A stretch of DNA of 64,000 nt from Dromiciops gliroides (taxonomy: Eukaryota > Chordata > Mammalia > Microbiotheria > Microbiotheriidae), in contig NC_057862.1 in the NCBI RefSeq assembly GCF_019393635.1, positions 98,655,645 to 98,719,644 on the forward strand, written 5' to 3'. The notes under the pieces were generated by a model. That model did no database searches. It was not told where the DNA came from and saw only the letters and a list, made by a program, of their open reading frames with translations. The position numbers were made by a program, and so were the translations under genes. This document shows, in pieces, positions 21,040 to 32,075 of the stretch; within the stretch, counting starts at the first letter, position 1, and the number at the start of each line of letters is the position of its first letter.

Positions 21040-21490
21040 CAACAGAGAGAGAATGCTAAGGAGATGGAGAATAAATCAATTCTGATGGAACAAAAGTGTT
21101 TGTGTAGGGGATAATAATCCCTGCCCTTTCTCCCTTGCCATCTCCTAGAGATATTTAGGGAACAAATTAGATAATGGCCGTGAAAGTGCTTTGTGCAAGG
21201 AATTACTGTCAAATATGAATTATCTCAATTATCTGCCATCATGGAAGAGAGTAGTGTCCTGAATAATACAAGGCTAATGCTAATCTGAAAGCAAGGTAAT
21301 TTTTATTTGACTTTAGAAAGCTCTCCATGTGTGTATTTGTGTGCATCTGTGTGTGCACACCTGGTTGTATGTTCAAGCATGCAGAGATTTGGCTTTCCAG
21401 TTTGTTTCAGTTCCTTGAATTAGTGGTAGGTGAAGAAGGATGGTCTATGTCAGGGGAACTCATTTTGGGTTACTCAAACAAAACTCAGAC
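21040..21490. other. Unassigned sequence
   Basis: No repeat or gene is recognised. A GT-rich stretch lies at 21325-21360. Confidence 0.3.
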
Positions 21491-21494
21491 CTGC

Positions 21495-21815
21495 AGACAT
21501 GAGATTTAAGTTTTACTATTAATTATGTCACCAGTTCAGTGTGTAGCCTTAGGCAAGCTATTTAACCTCTGTCAGGCTTTGAGTTCTTTGAGAGTAGGAA
21601 CGTGCGCGCGCCTGCCTTTCTTTGTATCTCCAGGACTTAGTGCAGTAACTGACACATAGTAGGTACTTAATAAATTCTTGTTGACTTAATTTAATCTCAT
21701 CAAACCTAAATTTTCTCATCTGCAAGATGATTACACTAATATTTGCCCTGTCTTTTTCTAGGCGTGGGGGAATGAAATGAGATGGTGCGAGAACTTTGAA
21801 AAATTAAAATGATTT
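21495..21815 (+). mobile_element. MIR SINE, sense, split by an L2 tail
   Basis: The first part is TTATGTCACCAGTTCAGTGT, then AGCCTTAGGCAAGCTATTTA. It resumes after 21692 with AAATTTTCTCATCTGCAAGA and GGGGGAATGAAATGAGATGG. The L2 tail at 21566-21692 separates the halves. Confidence 0.55.
21566..21692 (+). mobile_element. L2 LINE 3' tail, sense, inside a MIR
   Basis: TTTGAGTTCTTTGAGAGTAG, TTTGTATCTCCAGGACTTAG and ACACATAGTAGGTACTTAAT are typical of the L2 end. It contains a CGTGCGCGCG cluster that is unusual for the window. Confidence 0.7.
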
Positions 21816-21829
21816 TACATTTCTTATAT

Positions 21830-21958
21830 TTGAAATGCAGCTTTGATATTTCTTGTATGACATTGGTCAAATAATTTAAACTCTGGTCTTTAGTTTCCTC
21901 ATCCATAAAATGAAGGTTAGGCTAGAAGTGCCTTCCAAACTCTAAATCTACGATCCCA
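21830..21958 (+). mobile_element. MIR3-type SINE, sense
   Basis: TTTAGTTTCCTCATCCATAA, AATGAAGGTTAGGCTAGAAG and TGCCTTCCAAACTCTAAATC are the MIR3 3' half. Confidence 0.65.
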
Positions 21959-21959
21959 T

Positions 21960-22560
21960 GAACCTATTATTTAGGATAATCTGAGAATTGACTGCAAATA
22001 AATAAGAAGTCTCATGATTACTTGGCTTCGAATGGGGGACAGCAGATTGAAAGGCAATCCAAAGCTCACATCTCTAGGCTTACTCAGAAATTCTGGCTCT
22101 TAGGGAACTTTGTGTCATATAGGCACACTCTTGATTTAACAAGCAATGCCTGCCACAGAATTGCCGAATCAACTCTGATGTTTTAGTACTCCCCAAATCC
22201 CAAGGGGACTCCAGAGTTGAAGTTGGGAGCAGCTTTTGCTTTGTTTTCCACCATAAATGTATTCCCACTATACTGTATGAATGACCTTTCTCAGGGCTCT
22301 GGGAGAGAGCCAAAGTCCTGAGTTAGGGCAAGGACACACACTGAATTCATTTTGGAATACACTATAATGCAAGGCACATGGTTTTGGAAATTGTCAAGGG
22401 GACCAAACATGAGCCAGGATTTTAGATCAACGTGACTTAAATAGAAACAGTGGCAATTAATTATATCATCAGATTTGGTCAATATTTAACTAAGAGTGGA
22501 TGTGCACACATGTACAGCATTAAAAACTAGGTCTTCAGAATTCTAGTTACTATTCCATTG
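21960..22560. other. Unassigned sequence
   Basis: No gene or repeat is recognised. Confidence 0.3.
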
Positions 22561-22569
22561 CTGCCATAA

Positions 22570-22756
22570 TTTTGAGTATATCTATATCTATATATTTACA
22601 CACAGATATATGTTTATTTATTCATTTATTCATCCATTTATTTATTTGTTCATTCATTCATTTGTTTATCTCTTTATGTAGTTATCCATTTATGTATCTG
22701 TCTGTCTGTCAATCTATCTATCTATATATCTATTTATGTGTTTGTTTGTTTATTTT
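22570..22756. repeat. (ATTT)n/(ATCT)n tetranucleotide microsatellite
   Basis: TATC, TTTA, TTCA, TCTG and GTTT tetramers run for about 185 bp with many interruptions. An open frame through it (22572-22865) is a by-product. Confidence 0.85.
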
Positions 22757-22759
22757 TTT

Positions 22760-23000
22760 CCTCACAGCAGTGAAATCCAAGTGTGGTTTGCAGAAGAGGA
22801 TGACCCCTGGATGCAGAGCCCATTGTAATGAACAGGCAATTGGAGATTTCTCATCTCCTTTGTGAAGTAGATATACAACTTTCCTTTCAAAATGAAATAA
22901 CTTAAAGCATTAACAAAGAATTGAACTTTCCTTCTGACATTGGACATTCTTGCTTTTCTCTCCTTTACCTGCAGAAAAGTTTCTAAAGGTCAGGGAATAC
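22760..23000. other. Unassigned sequence
   Basis: Nothing is recognised between the microsatellite and the L3 tail. Confidence 0.3.
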
Positions 23001-23412
23001 GAAACTATGTCATATAAGGATGAATCAAAGAGACTGGGACACATTTACCTGGGAGATGCGAAGATAGGAAAGCTGTCTTCAACCATCTGAAGGGCTGTCA
23101 TCTGGAAGACATATTAGATTTATGTGGCTCCAGAAGAAAGAACCAGGATCAATAGATAGAAGTTACAGGGAAGAAGAATTTTGGATCAATATAAGGAAGA
23201 ACCTCCAAATAATTAGAACTGTCAGAAATTGGAATGAATTGTCTCAGGAGGTAGTGAATTCCCTATCACTGAAGCTGTTGAGGCAGATGATGGATTATCA
23301 TGGATGTGGGGAGGGGTTGAAGTGGGTGGGGGGAGTGGGGAGGGGGGATTTATGCACCCCTTAAAAGTTAGACTAGATTAACTCAGAGGCCTCTTCCAAT
23401 TTTAGAACTCTT
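23000..23412 (+). mobile_element. L3/CR1 LINE 3' end, sense
   Basis: GAAAGCTGTCTTCAACCATC, TGAAGGGCTGTCATCTGGAA, AAGTTACAGGGAAGAAGAAT, AAGGAAGAACCTCCAAATAA, TTAGAACTGTCAGAAATTGG and TGTCTCAGGAGGTAGTGAAT follow the L3 3'-UTR order and end with GAGGCCTCTTCCAATTTTAG. A G-rich stretch (23310-23350) is an internal expansion. Confidence 0.75.
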
Positions 23413-23414
23413 TG

Positions 23415-24395
23415 GCAACAGATAGAGGAATAATTTTGTATACTGTTTGATATGTACAGAGACAGCACAACTTTTCACCTACCACAATACAACCAGTATT
23501 TACTTTCCCCTGCTCCACTGTTAGAAAGGAAGGAATGGGGTCCATGAAACTAGATTTCTTTGACCTCAGCTCCTTGAGCTGATCCTTTTATCTGGATCAA
23601 ATTGTTTTTTAGGTTAATCTAGAGAGGATTTTGGGAACAAAGTAGAATTTACCCTCTCAATTTCCATCCAGTTCCTGTTTGTTTTCTTTGGTAACCTCAC
23701 CACCACTACCACCTCAACTGATTTTGGGCCACCAAACCTCCATAAAGAGTTAAATAGGAGTTACAAGGAACATCTAATCCCAAATTAGATAGTTGTGTAT
23801 GACAATGAACTGAATTCAGGATGGCAAATAAAAGAAACACCTTATTCTCAGTCTGAGGGCATTCAACCTGATTTGTGTAAGGCTGTTCTTTAACTAGTTA
23901 TAGTAGCACAGATCCTCAGTTATGACATAAGAGCTTCCAGTCAGCCCTTCTCAAGAAGCCTTCTGGTCAATGACCTTAGGGTTCATTTTGTGGCACCTGA
24001 GATGGCCGAAAGGTGACTCTAAAGAAACCAACCCCAGAAGTTAATACCGAGAGAAGCTCAGTAACTCAGTGGAGTAAAAACCCAATTGTTACTTTAGGCT
24101 TTGTGCCACCTGAGAATTTGGTAAGCATACCTTTTCTCTCTGCCTCTGCTTCTAACTTTCCAGACTTTTTTTTTTTTTGCCTCCACTCTGACAGCCTTCT
24201 AACCCTGAGTCTCCTTCCTCTTCATACTAAATTCTAGTCTGGGATGTCATTTCTGGGTCATTAATACTCACTTCTCTTCCAGTTCTGCTCCTAGCTTTAT
24301 GAAAAAACAATAGCAACAATTTAGATCTGACCTATTATTCTTGATGAAGTCATGCTACCTCTTTTTGATCAATACCCCCCTCCTCCTTTTTAAAT
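23415..24395. other. Unassigned sequence
   Basis: No gene or clear repeat is recognised over about 1 kb. A T run lies at 24167-24178. Confidence 0.3.
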
Positions 24396-24640
24396 TTTCA
24401 CTAACCATCCCATTGGTAGATTCTAGGATTTCTCAAGGAGTCAAAGAAAAGCTTACTGGTCTATAGTTAGGAGATTCTAGTCTCGTTCCTTTTTTTTTTT
24501 TTTAATCAAGAGAATTTTAATGGGTCTTCCTTCTTAAATATTAAAACTACTGACATCGATGGGGTAGCCCCAGCTTTCAAAGCTCCCTGATGAAAGTCAG
24601 AACCTCAGAGACAGTAATAGTTTCTTGAAGTGTCTAGATC
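24395..24640 (-). mobile_element. Possible CR1-lineage LINE fragment, antisense
   Basis: AAAGCTTACTGGTCTATAGT then TAGGAGATTCTAGTCTCG and later CAGAACCTCAGAGACAGTAA recall an antisense CR1-type ORF region. The match is weak. Confidence 0.3.
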
Positions 24641-24684
24641 CTTTATAGAATCACAGAACCTCAAGAAGGAGGGTAACTTTTTAG

Positions 24685-24865
24685 GTACCTACTATGTGCT
24701 AGACACTGTGCTAAGCATTTAATAAGTATTATTTCATCTGATCCTCACAATAATGCTGGGAAGTAGGTGATATTATAATTCTGATATTACATTTGAGGAA
24801 ATAGGCAGACAGAGGTTAAGTGACTTGTCCAGGGTCAAACAGCTATTAAGTGTCTAAGGCCCTCC
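24685..24865 (-). mobile_element. MIR SINE, antisense
   Basis: TACCTACTATGTGCTAGACA, TGATCCTCACAATAATGCTG, TTGAGGAAATAGGCAGACAG, TTAAGTGACTTGTCCAGGGT and AACAGCTATTAAGTGTCTAA form a near-complete antisense MIR. Confidence 0.8.
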
Positions 24866-24869
24866 CCCT

Positions 24870-25160
24870 TCCTTTCTTTGCAGACATGAATGACTAGGGG
24901 TGTGGGGTACAGCATAGATTGTGTATATATTGATTGGTTTTGCAGAAGTACTTTTAAAAAATTATGTTGCAAAGGATACATCCCTGAGTAGGGGAGGGGA
25001 AAGAAGTATTTTAGGACATGAAAGTGAAGTCAAAAGATATAATATCAATGAGAAGTTAAAGAAGAAAAAATAAAACAAATTACAAAACATAAGTATAGGG
25101 GGATTTCATTTTATGAAAAGAGTCATCAAAAGATTCCACTGAATAGTGAGTACCTAGTGT
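24870..25160. other. Unassigned sequence
   Basis: No repeat or gene is recognised. Confidence 0.3.
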
Positions 25161-25164
25161 TTGA

Positions 25165-25320
25165 GTCAATTCAATGCCTACTGTGTACAAGACATAGAAC
25201 ACACAAAGATGAAATAAGGTATAATCCCTGTTTTCAAGGAATTTGCCACCTAGTAAGAGGAACTGCATTTAAATAAATAACTACAATGCAGGTTAGAACA
25301 AGAGAACTGCAGAGGAGTGG
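25165..25320 (-). mobile_element. L2 LINE 3' tail, antisense
   Basis: CAATGCCTACTGTGTACAAG, AAGGTATAATCCCTGTTTTC and AAGGAATTTGCCACCTAGTA are reversed L2 wording. Confidence 0.6.
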
Positions 25321-25394
25321 TCCAAATAAAATGCTTATATTTGATTTCTAAAGATGAGGCTGCCCTTTCACAATGCCTTTATCCTTTCAGAGTG

Positions 25395-25552
25395 ATGTGG
25401 CAGAAAGAATACTGTTCTGGAAGTAAGGAGATGCTCTGCCATGAATTGACCGTATGACCCTGGATCAGTTGCTTAACCTCTCTGGACATAAGTTTCCTCT
25501 CTTATAAATGAGGGAGTTGGTTCCCTTCTAAGTGTAAATCAGTTGATGCCAT
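25395..25552 (+). mobile_element. MIR3-type SINE, sense
   Basis: TGATGTGGCAGAAAGAATAC, CCGTATGACCCTGGATCAGT, TGCTTAACCTCTCTGGACAT and AATGAGGGAGTTGGTTCCCT are MIR3-like. Confidence 0.7.
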
Positions 25553-25554
25553 GT

Positions 25555-26145
25555 CTCTGGAACACACCTACTAAGTAAATCAATACACACCTGTACTGAA
25601 TATCAACTATAATGTTTTCCTCTCACACTATATCCCGGCAGTTTGGCCCTGGCTGATAACTGGAGCAGGCACTAGGCCAGATGTGTTTGGTGGTGATAGC
25701 CAAACTCATGCTCATCATTGCTGACCCATACAAAGGCAGCACCTTCAGCATGCATTGAGGGCATGTGGGAGGAAGAGGGCAGACATGGCTCCAGTCATGG
25801 AATAACTCCAAATGGAAAGAGGAAGGGAGACATGACATATAAGCACACAGAGTACAAAGAGAAACCACTTGTACCTACAGGGAATCACATGGGCACGGGA
25901 CACTTGAATATTTAGTTATGATCACTACTGAATTATCCATGCTAATGGAGGTAAGAAGTAGCATGGATAATACAAATTGGCAGACAAAAATTAAGCAAGA
26001 TTTATTTTAGGCTGCTCTGTGAAGTTTGTTATTCTCTGGCACCCTAATTTTCTTAACGAATGTTAGGATTGAGATGGAGATAAACTGTTGCAACCCTTCC
26101 CCCTATGTCCACAGTTTCCCCTCCCTACCATATAGGGTAACTAAG
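25555..26145. other. Unassigned sequence
   Basis: No repeat or gene is recognised. Open frames at 25623-25868 (minus) and 25718-25915 (plus) overlap each other and show no domain. Confidence 0.3.
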
Positions 26146-26149
26146 CACC

Positions 26150-26262
26150 TAAGAAAGTAAGTGAATTATTCAAGGTCACATAGCTAATCAATGACTGAGC
26201 CAGGTCTAGATCCCAGGTCTCCTGACTTCTAATCCACCATTATTTCTACCTATATCATGTTA
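26150..26262 (-). mobile_element. MIR SINE fragment, antisense
   Basis: AGTGAATTATTCAAGGTCAC, ATAGCTAATCAATGACTGAG and CCCAGGTCTCCTGACTTCTA are antisense MIR. Confidence 0.6.
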
Positions 26263-26449
26263 TTCACTGAAGCTGGTACTAGAATTTAGTTTGCCCTCTC
26301 TAAGGACTTGGGCAACTAATGGGTTACCATCAAACTGATTCAGGATTAAAACTTCTCCCCATGGAGATGATTAGGCATTAATTGACTTAAATACGTAGAT
26401 TATATTCAACCATCCCACTTTTTATTCTCTGTTATATTGAATCTATGAT

Positions 26450-26640
26450 GCACATCAATTTATTGAGTAGCTACTATTTGTAAAGCACACTGCTAAGCCC
26501 TGTCGGGCATACAATGAAATTTAAGGCACATTCTCTTTTCTCAGAGAGTTGCCAGTCTATCTAGGAAAACACATATATATGAAAAAATAACTAACACTAT
26601 AAAACAATGTGGAATCAGTGCCTCATGAGTGGTCCAGACA
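26450..26640 (-). mobile_element. L2 LINE 3' tail, antisense
   Basis: TTTATTGAGTAGCTACTATT, AAAGCACACTGCTAAGCCCT and AGTCTATCTAGGAAAACACA fit reversed L2. Confidence 0.55.
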
Positions 26641-26892
26641 AGTGAGTACTTTGGCAGTTCAAGTAGGGCTGTGAACATGCAGAGAAATTCAAAGACACCT
26701 ATGCAGTTATGGATGTCTGAGCCCCATTGGAAGGAGCATTCTCTTCACTCCCACCAAGTTCCAAGGGACAGTCTGACGACATGAGAGTGATCTTGGTTCC
26801 TCCAAACTTCTTATAACATCAATAAACAATAGTTTGCTTTATTAGAATGATCCTGGATCAGGGTCTTCTTCTTACCATGATCATAATTCTTT

Positions 26893-27292
26893 TTTAAAAA
26901 AGTATTTTTATTTAACGTTTTGAGTTGCAAATGCTATCCCTCTTTGCTTCCCTCTTCTCCCTCCCCCCTGAGGCAGTAAGCAATCAGACATAGGTTATAC
27001 ATGTGCATTTATGTAAAACATTTCCTTATTAGTCATTTTGTATAAGACTTGAATGAAAGAAAATACATGAAAGTGAAAATAAGCATGCTTCAGTCTATAT
27101 TCAATCAATATCAGTTCTTTCTCTAGAGATGGATAGTACCATTACCAGATTAACTGGTACCAGTTTTTTTGATAATTACTACTTTATAATACAGTTTGAG
27201 TTCTGGTACCACCTTCTTTCACATTTTCCCCCATTAATTCCTGTGATATCCTTGAGCTTTTGTTCTTCCAGATGAATTTTGTTACATCATCA
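26893..27292 (-). mobile_element. L1 LINE, antisense, two joined pieces
   Basis: 26893-27155 is an L1 3' UTR in antisense (AGTATTTTTATTTAACGTTT, AATCAGACATAGGTTATACA, GCATGCTTCAGTCTATATTC). From about 27155 it jumps to ORF2 sequence: on the minus strand, AATTCATCTGGAAGAACAAA encodes the KFIWKNKR-like block found several hundred codons upstream in L1 ORF2. The middle is missing, so the copy has a large internal deletion or inversion-type rearrangement. Confidence 0.7.
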
Positions 27293-27522
27293 TAATTCTT
27301 AGCATAATCTTTCAGAAAATGTGAAAAATTTATACAAATTGAATCCTAAGATACAGAGACCTTCTTATTGAGTTGATTATCCAGGGGAAGTGCCAATGAA
27401 AACACACCTAGTCCCAGAATTCCTGCACCCTTCAACACCGGCAGGATACAACAATTCAAGGCATTAGGGTGGGCTTGCTACTGACTGACAGCTCAGCTAG
27501 TCAGTGATATTGGTAGTGTTAG

Positions 27523-28114
27523 TGCTGAAATAAATCAAACTCATAAGTGGAGCAAAAAGGAGTGTTTAATCAAGATAAATAGGGTGACAAGTCTGACACT
27601 TTGGGTTACCCATTTATATGAGTACATGAATTTCCACCAAGAGAACTTACAGAAGAGTTTTTATACTTTCAGGAAGGAAAAGGGGGAGTAGGGTCATATA
27701 AGGAGCAAGGTCTGGTCATGAAGCCCCAGTCAACCTTGGCAATCCGAGAAAGAAAACCCACTTCATTCTGGTTGCTTTGCCCTTCATGACCTAACTCACA
27801 ATAATCTTAATCAAAGAGGCAAGGACATTTGGTAGTTGTGGCTAGCCTAAGCTAGATCTGTTTACAAGGCCCCAGCCCAACCTAGTTGAGAGTAACTACC
27901 TCAAGAGCAGGAATGCAATGACATTCCTGGGATTGTTGAGAGGGAAGGGTTTTCTTACTACCAGTATGGTCTTTTGGCAGAGAAGGGAATACTAGTTTTG
28001 ATATAAACAATTTTCTTGTCCATAGAGAAAGGGACAGACCAAGATGATCTCCTCACTTGAATTTTTGATGTGTCTTATTATTTCTGATGCTCAAAGGAAT
28101 ACAAAATTTCTGCA
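27523..28114 (-). mobile_element. Probable solo LTR, antisense
   Basis: A 592-bp block begins TGCTGAAA and ends TTTCTGCA, near-matching inverted termini (7 of 8). An antisense polyadenylation-like region lies about 40-60 bp inside the left end (TTTAATCAAGATAAATAG). No internal genes. The flanking short repeats (GTTAG / TTCAG) agree only in part, which suggests an old insertion. Retroviral family not assigned. Confidence 0.45.
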
Positions 28115-28784
28115 TTCAGCCCTGGATTTAGAGGGCCGGATCTTTAAGGGCAAAGGATATTAGTGAAGAGAAAAGCTGTTCAAATGGGAATACTTCATGA
28201 AAAGCAGAGCTTTAAGTCAGTCCTAAGATGCCAGGAAGAATAGGAGTTGGTCCTGCTGATCAGAGAATTGGCTCAGGAGGAAAGGTGAGAATTAGTGAGA
28301 GAAAATTAGTGAGAAAAGGAGAAGGAAATGGGGAAGGGCTGACAAAGGAAGGAAAGTTGGCTGTGGTTTTCAGGTTGTTAAGTGTATAAAACAGTTGTGG
28401 ATGTAGCTGTTAATAGCAGCTTAGGGGTGAAGTATCAATACCCACCATAGCCTAAGAATTTCAATCACTATAGGGAAGCACAGAACATTTTTCAGTGATT
28501 TAAGTTGTGCATCATACTTGTCTGTCTACCACAGCCAAATAATTAGTCTCTGTGTTCCAAGCCTTGGTTAATCTCTCCTGGAAGAGAAGGGGAAGGCACT
28601 TGTGGAATGCCTCTGCACAGTCCAGGTTATCTGGGGGCAATGATGTGTTCCTAAAAACAAATAAAAACTTCAATGGGGAGAAAAAAAACAACTGAATTAG
28701 TTTAGAGGAAATTTGATGCTTTTAGGATGTTAAAGAATGGAGGAATGTTACACAGAGCAGGGAGGCAAGGAAAAGGACCTCTTG
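28115..28784. other. Unassigned sequence
   Basis: No gene or clear repeat is recognised. Confidence 0.3.
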
Positions 28785-29340
28785 TAAACTTTTGTAAAAA
28801 TTCAATTTTATTTTATTTCCAGTTCCAAATTCTCTTGTTTTCTCTTCCCCTAACTCATCTACTGAGAGGGTAAGAAAAAGAAAACCTGCTATAAATATTT
28901 ATAGTCATGCAAAACAAATTCTTGCTTTAGCCATGTTAAAAAAAATAATAAAAGGAAGGAAGAAAAAATATGCTTCAGTCTGTGCTCTGAGTCTATCAGC
29001 TCTCTATCTGGAGGCGGATAGCATGTTTTATCCTGAGCCCTTTGGAACTGTGGTTGGTTATTGTGTTGATTAGAGATTCCAAGTCTTCCAAAGATGATTA
29101 TCTTTGCAATAGTGTTGTTATTGTATGAATTGTTTTCTTGGTTCTGCTTACTACACATTGCATCAGTTCCCATAAATTTTCCCAGGTTTTTGTAAAACCA
29201 TTCCTTTCTTGCAATACAATAGTATTCCATTACTTTCATATACCATAACTTGTTTGGTCATTCCCCAATTTATGCACACTCCATCATTTCCCAGTTTTTT
29301 TGACACCTCAAAAGTGCTGCTAAAAACATTTTTGTATATA
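28785..29340 (-). mobile_element. L1 LINE 3' end with ORF2 C-terminus, antisense
   Basis: The minus strand from about 29240 encodes MKVMEYYCIARKEWFYKNLG, the degraded L1 ORF2 NVMEYYCA block. Its 3' UTR runs to about 28785 with AATTTTATTTTATTTCCAGT on the plus strand. It is bordered on the right by a CORE-SINE at 29341. Confidence 0.85.
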
Positions 29341-29589
29341 TAGGTTGGCAGTGCATAGAGCCTTGGACCTGGAATCAGGAAGACTCATCTTTCTGATTTC
29401 AAATCTGGCCTCAGACATTTACTAGCTCTGAAATACTGAGCAAGTCACTTAACCTTGTTTGTTTCAATTCCTCATCTGTAAAATGAGCTTGAGAAGGAAA
29501 TGGCAAACCACTCCAGTATCTCTGCCAAGAAAACCCCAAATGTGGTCATGAAGAGTCAAACATGACTGAAAAGCAACTGAACAACAACA
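29341..29589 (+). mobile_element. CORE-SINE with BovB/RTE-like tail, sense
   Basis: Head TTGGCAGTGCATAGAGCCTT, then GTTTCAATTCCTCATCTGTA, AATGGCAAACCACTCCAGTA, TCTCTGCCAAGAAAACCCCA, GGTCATGAAGAGTCAAACAT and GACTGAAAAGCAACTGAACA. The last 90 bp match the well-known BovB/RTE tail wording (AAAGAGTCGGACACGACTGA). Full length. Confidence 0.88.
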
Positions 29590-30259
29590 TGTTGGTACTT
29601 AGGAAAAGAAGGTATTGTATGATTCAAGGTAAAACAATTTGAAGCACTTCTTCAAGAGGAGAGAGTTGAATGCTTTGAGGAGAAAGCAACTGCTTATCTT
29701 TTAAGAAATGATAAAGGAGAGCCATGCACATTATCAGACAAGAGATTATTCAGGTAGGGATAAAAGCTTGGTAGCAGTAGTTGGTAACTCCCTGCTTAAG
29801 AACTAAGAGGAAGTTATTTATCAAATGAATAACAAAGAGAGATCTGTTGTATTCCCAGGCATATATACAAGACATAAGAGAGAACCTCTCAAGACTTACC
29901 CAAACTACCTACTTCTGGTGATTCACATGGGCACACATACTATTGCCAGAAGGAACCTAGAAAGCATTGCTAAAGGCTACAGAGTCTTGGGCAAGAAGCA
30001 GAAGTCTAGAGCAGCAGATTGTTTTCCTTGATGCTCCTCATTAATGATAGGAGATCCAGAAGGGAACAGTTGTGTTGTAATGACAGAACAAAATGACTGA
30101 TGGAGTAAATACCCAAGATAAGAAATGGAAGAGTAAGAGAACAACTAATTTCCCTTGGTTAATTCACGTCATGTGACCCACATGTACTAACTACATTCTT
30201 GGGTAATTAAAAAAAATGGGTAGATGTGACAGCTGAGCCATTGTCAATAATAGTTGAAA

Positions 30260-30415
30260 GGGGCAGCTAGGTGGTGCAGTGGATAGAGCACTGGCCCTGG
30301 ATTCAGGAGAACCTGAGTTAAATTTGGCCGCAGACACTTAACAAATAATAGCTGTGTGACCCTAGGTAAGTCACTTAACCCCAATTGCCTCACCAAAAAA
30401 AAAAAAAAAAAGTAA
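30260..30415 (+). mobile_element. tRNA-derived marsupial SINE, copy 10
   Basis: Full-length, with a perfect 14-bp duplication AATAATAGTTGAAA (30246-30259 and 30416-30429) inside the L3. It has the CAATTGCCTCACC end and a pure A tail of 18. Confidence 0.95.
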
Positions 30416-30822
30416 AATAATAGTTGAAAAATTGTACAGAACAGGAGAGGAGCTATGGGGCTGGAGCAGGGCTAATATTGTCTCAATTTCTAAAAAATGG
30501 AGAAAGAAAAGAGATTGCAAATCATAAGCCAAAAAAGCTTGACTTTTATTCCTGGAGAAATTCTAGAATGGAGCATTAAAGAGATGGTTAGTGAGTGTCT
30601 AGAAAAGGAAGTGGTGATTACAAAGAATGATTATGGTTTCATCAAGAAGAGATCATTTCAAAGTAATCTTTCTTTTTTTTTACATAGTTAATCAACAAGA
30701 AAATCAGAGGAATACTGGAAATGCAGCTTATGATTTAAAAAAAATAAAGTATCATTTAAAAGTTCATAAAGTATCTGGTGCTATTTTTATACCAAAGACA
30801 GAGATGTGGACTAGAGGATAAC

Positions 30823-30920
30823 TTTTTATTTTTTGGGTCAATGTTCTGAGGCCGGATTTGAACTCAGGTACTCCTGACTCCAGGGCCGGTGTTCTATCCA
30901 CTGCGCCACCTAGCTGCCCA
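30823..30920 (-). mobile_element. tRNA-derived marsupial SINE, copy 11, shortened
   Basis: Antisense head and B box are present (GGCCGGATTTGAACTCAGGT, CTGCGCCACCTAGCTGCCC), but the GTGTGACCCTGGGCAAG middle is missing. Flanked by AGGATAAC (30815-30822, 30921-30928). Inside the L3. Confidence 0.88.
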
Positions 30921-31555
30921 AGGATAACATTTTTAAATGGGTAGAATGGTAGGACTCAAAGGGTAGTCATTGATAGTTTGATTTTGGCTGGACAGGAAAG
31001 TCTTGGTAGATCGTCTCAGGAATCTGTGCTTGACCCAGCTTAACATTTTTTATTCATGGCTTTTATAAAGGCATAGGGGGCATACTATCAAATATTCAGA
31101 TTACACAGGATGGGAAAGGGACAGCTAACACCCTGGATGACAAAGTTAGTATCCAGAAAGTTCTCAGAAGACAGGAACTCTGGATTGAATTGGATAAGAT
31201 AAAATTCAGGGAGGATAAAAGTAAAGTCTTAAACTCAGGTTTAGAAAAATCAGTTTTACAAGTATAAGTGGGGAGAGGCATGGTTAGAAATGAGTTTCAC
31301 TGAAAAAGACCTGGAGTTTTTAGTGGGCTCCTTGTGAATCAGCAGGTTAATGTAGCAGCCAAAAAAAAAAAAAAAGCTAATGCAAACTTAAGCTATATTA
31401 AGAGTGTCATAGTTTCCAGGAATAATGAGGTGATAAGCCCAATATGCTCTACCCTAGTTAGACTATGCCCAGAGTATTTTGTTCATTTCTGAGTGCCACA
31501 GTTTAGGAAGGACATTGGCAATCTGGATGGCATCCAGAAGAGGGTAACCGGGACA

Positions 31556-32075
31556 CTTATCAAGTGCTTACTATGAGCCAGTCCCTGGGATATAAAGAAA
31601 GGCAAAAACTGTCAGCACTCTGAAGGATCTATCATTATAATGGAGAAAGCAACAGGCAGATAACTAGGTACATACAATAATCACAGAATAAATGGAAGGT
31701 AATCCCAAAGAAGGCACTGGTAGCTGGAGAACCCAGGAAGGATTTTAACAGCGTCTTGAATGAAGCTAGGGAAGTTAAGATGCAGAGGTGAGGATAGAGA
31801 GTATTCTAGATAAAGGGAATGGTCACTGCAAGAGCTTGTGAGATGGTGTGTCATATGTGAGGAATGGGGAGTAGGTCAGTATATCTGCACTTTAGAGTGT
31901 GCCCTGGCAGGGAGAAAAGTATAAGAAGACTAGAAAAGTAGGAAGGGGCTGGGTTATGGAGATTTTTACATGCAAAACAGAGGACTTCACATTTGATTCA
32001 GGAGGTAGCGTGGCACCAATGGAATTTATTGAGTAGAGGGATGATACAGTCAGACCAATGCTTTAGACAAATGGT
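31556..32075 (-). mobile_element. L2 LINE fragment, antisense, inside the L3
   Basis: CAAGTGCTTACTATGAGCCA, AACAGGCAGATAACTAGGTA, GGAAGGATTTTAACAGCGTC, TGCAAAACAGAGGACTTCAC and GATGATACAGTCAGACCAAT follow the reversed L2 order. The L3 text stops before it (GGGTAACCGGGAC) and resumes after it (GGTGAAGGTCCTAGAG). Confidence 0.75.

Noticed and set aside
22760-22865. TTTTTTCCTCACAG followed by an open stretch, resembling a splice acceptor and exon
   Set aside because: It follows a T-rich microsatellite, no donor or domain supports it, and the frame starts in the microsatellite.
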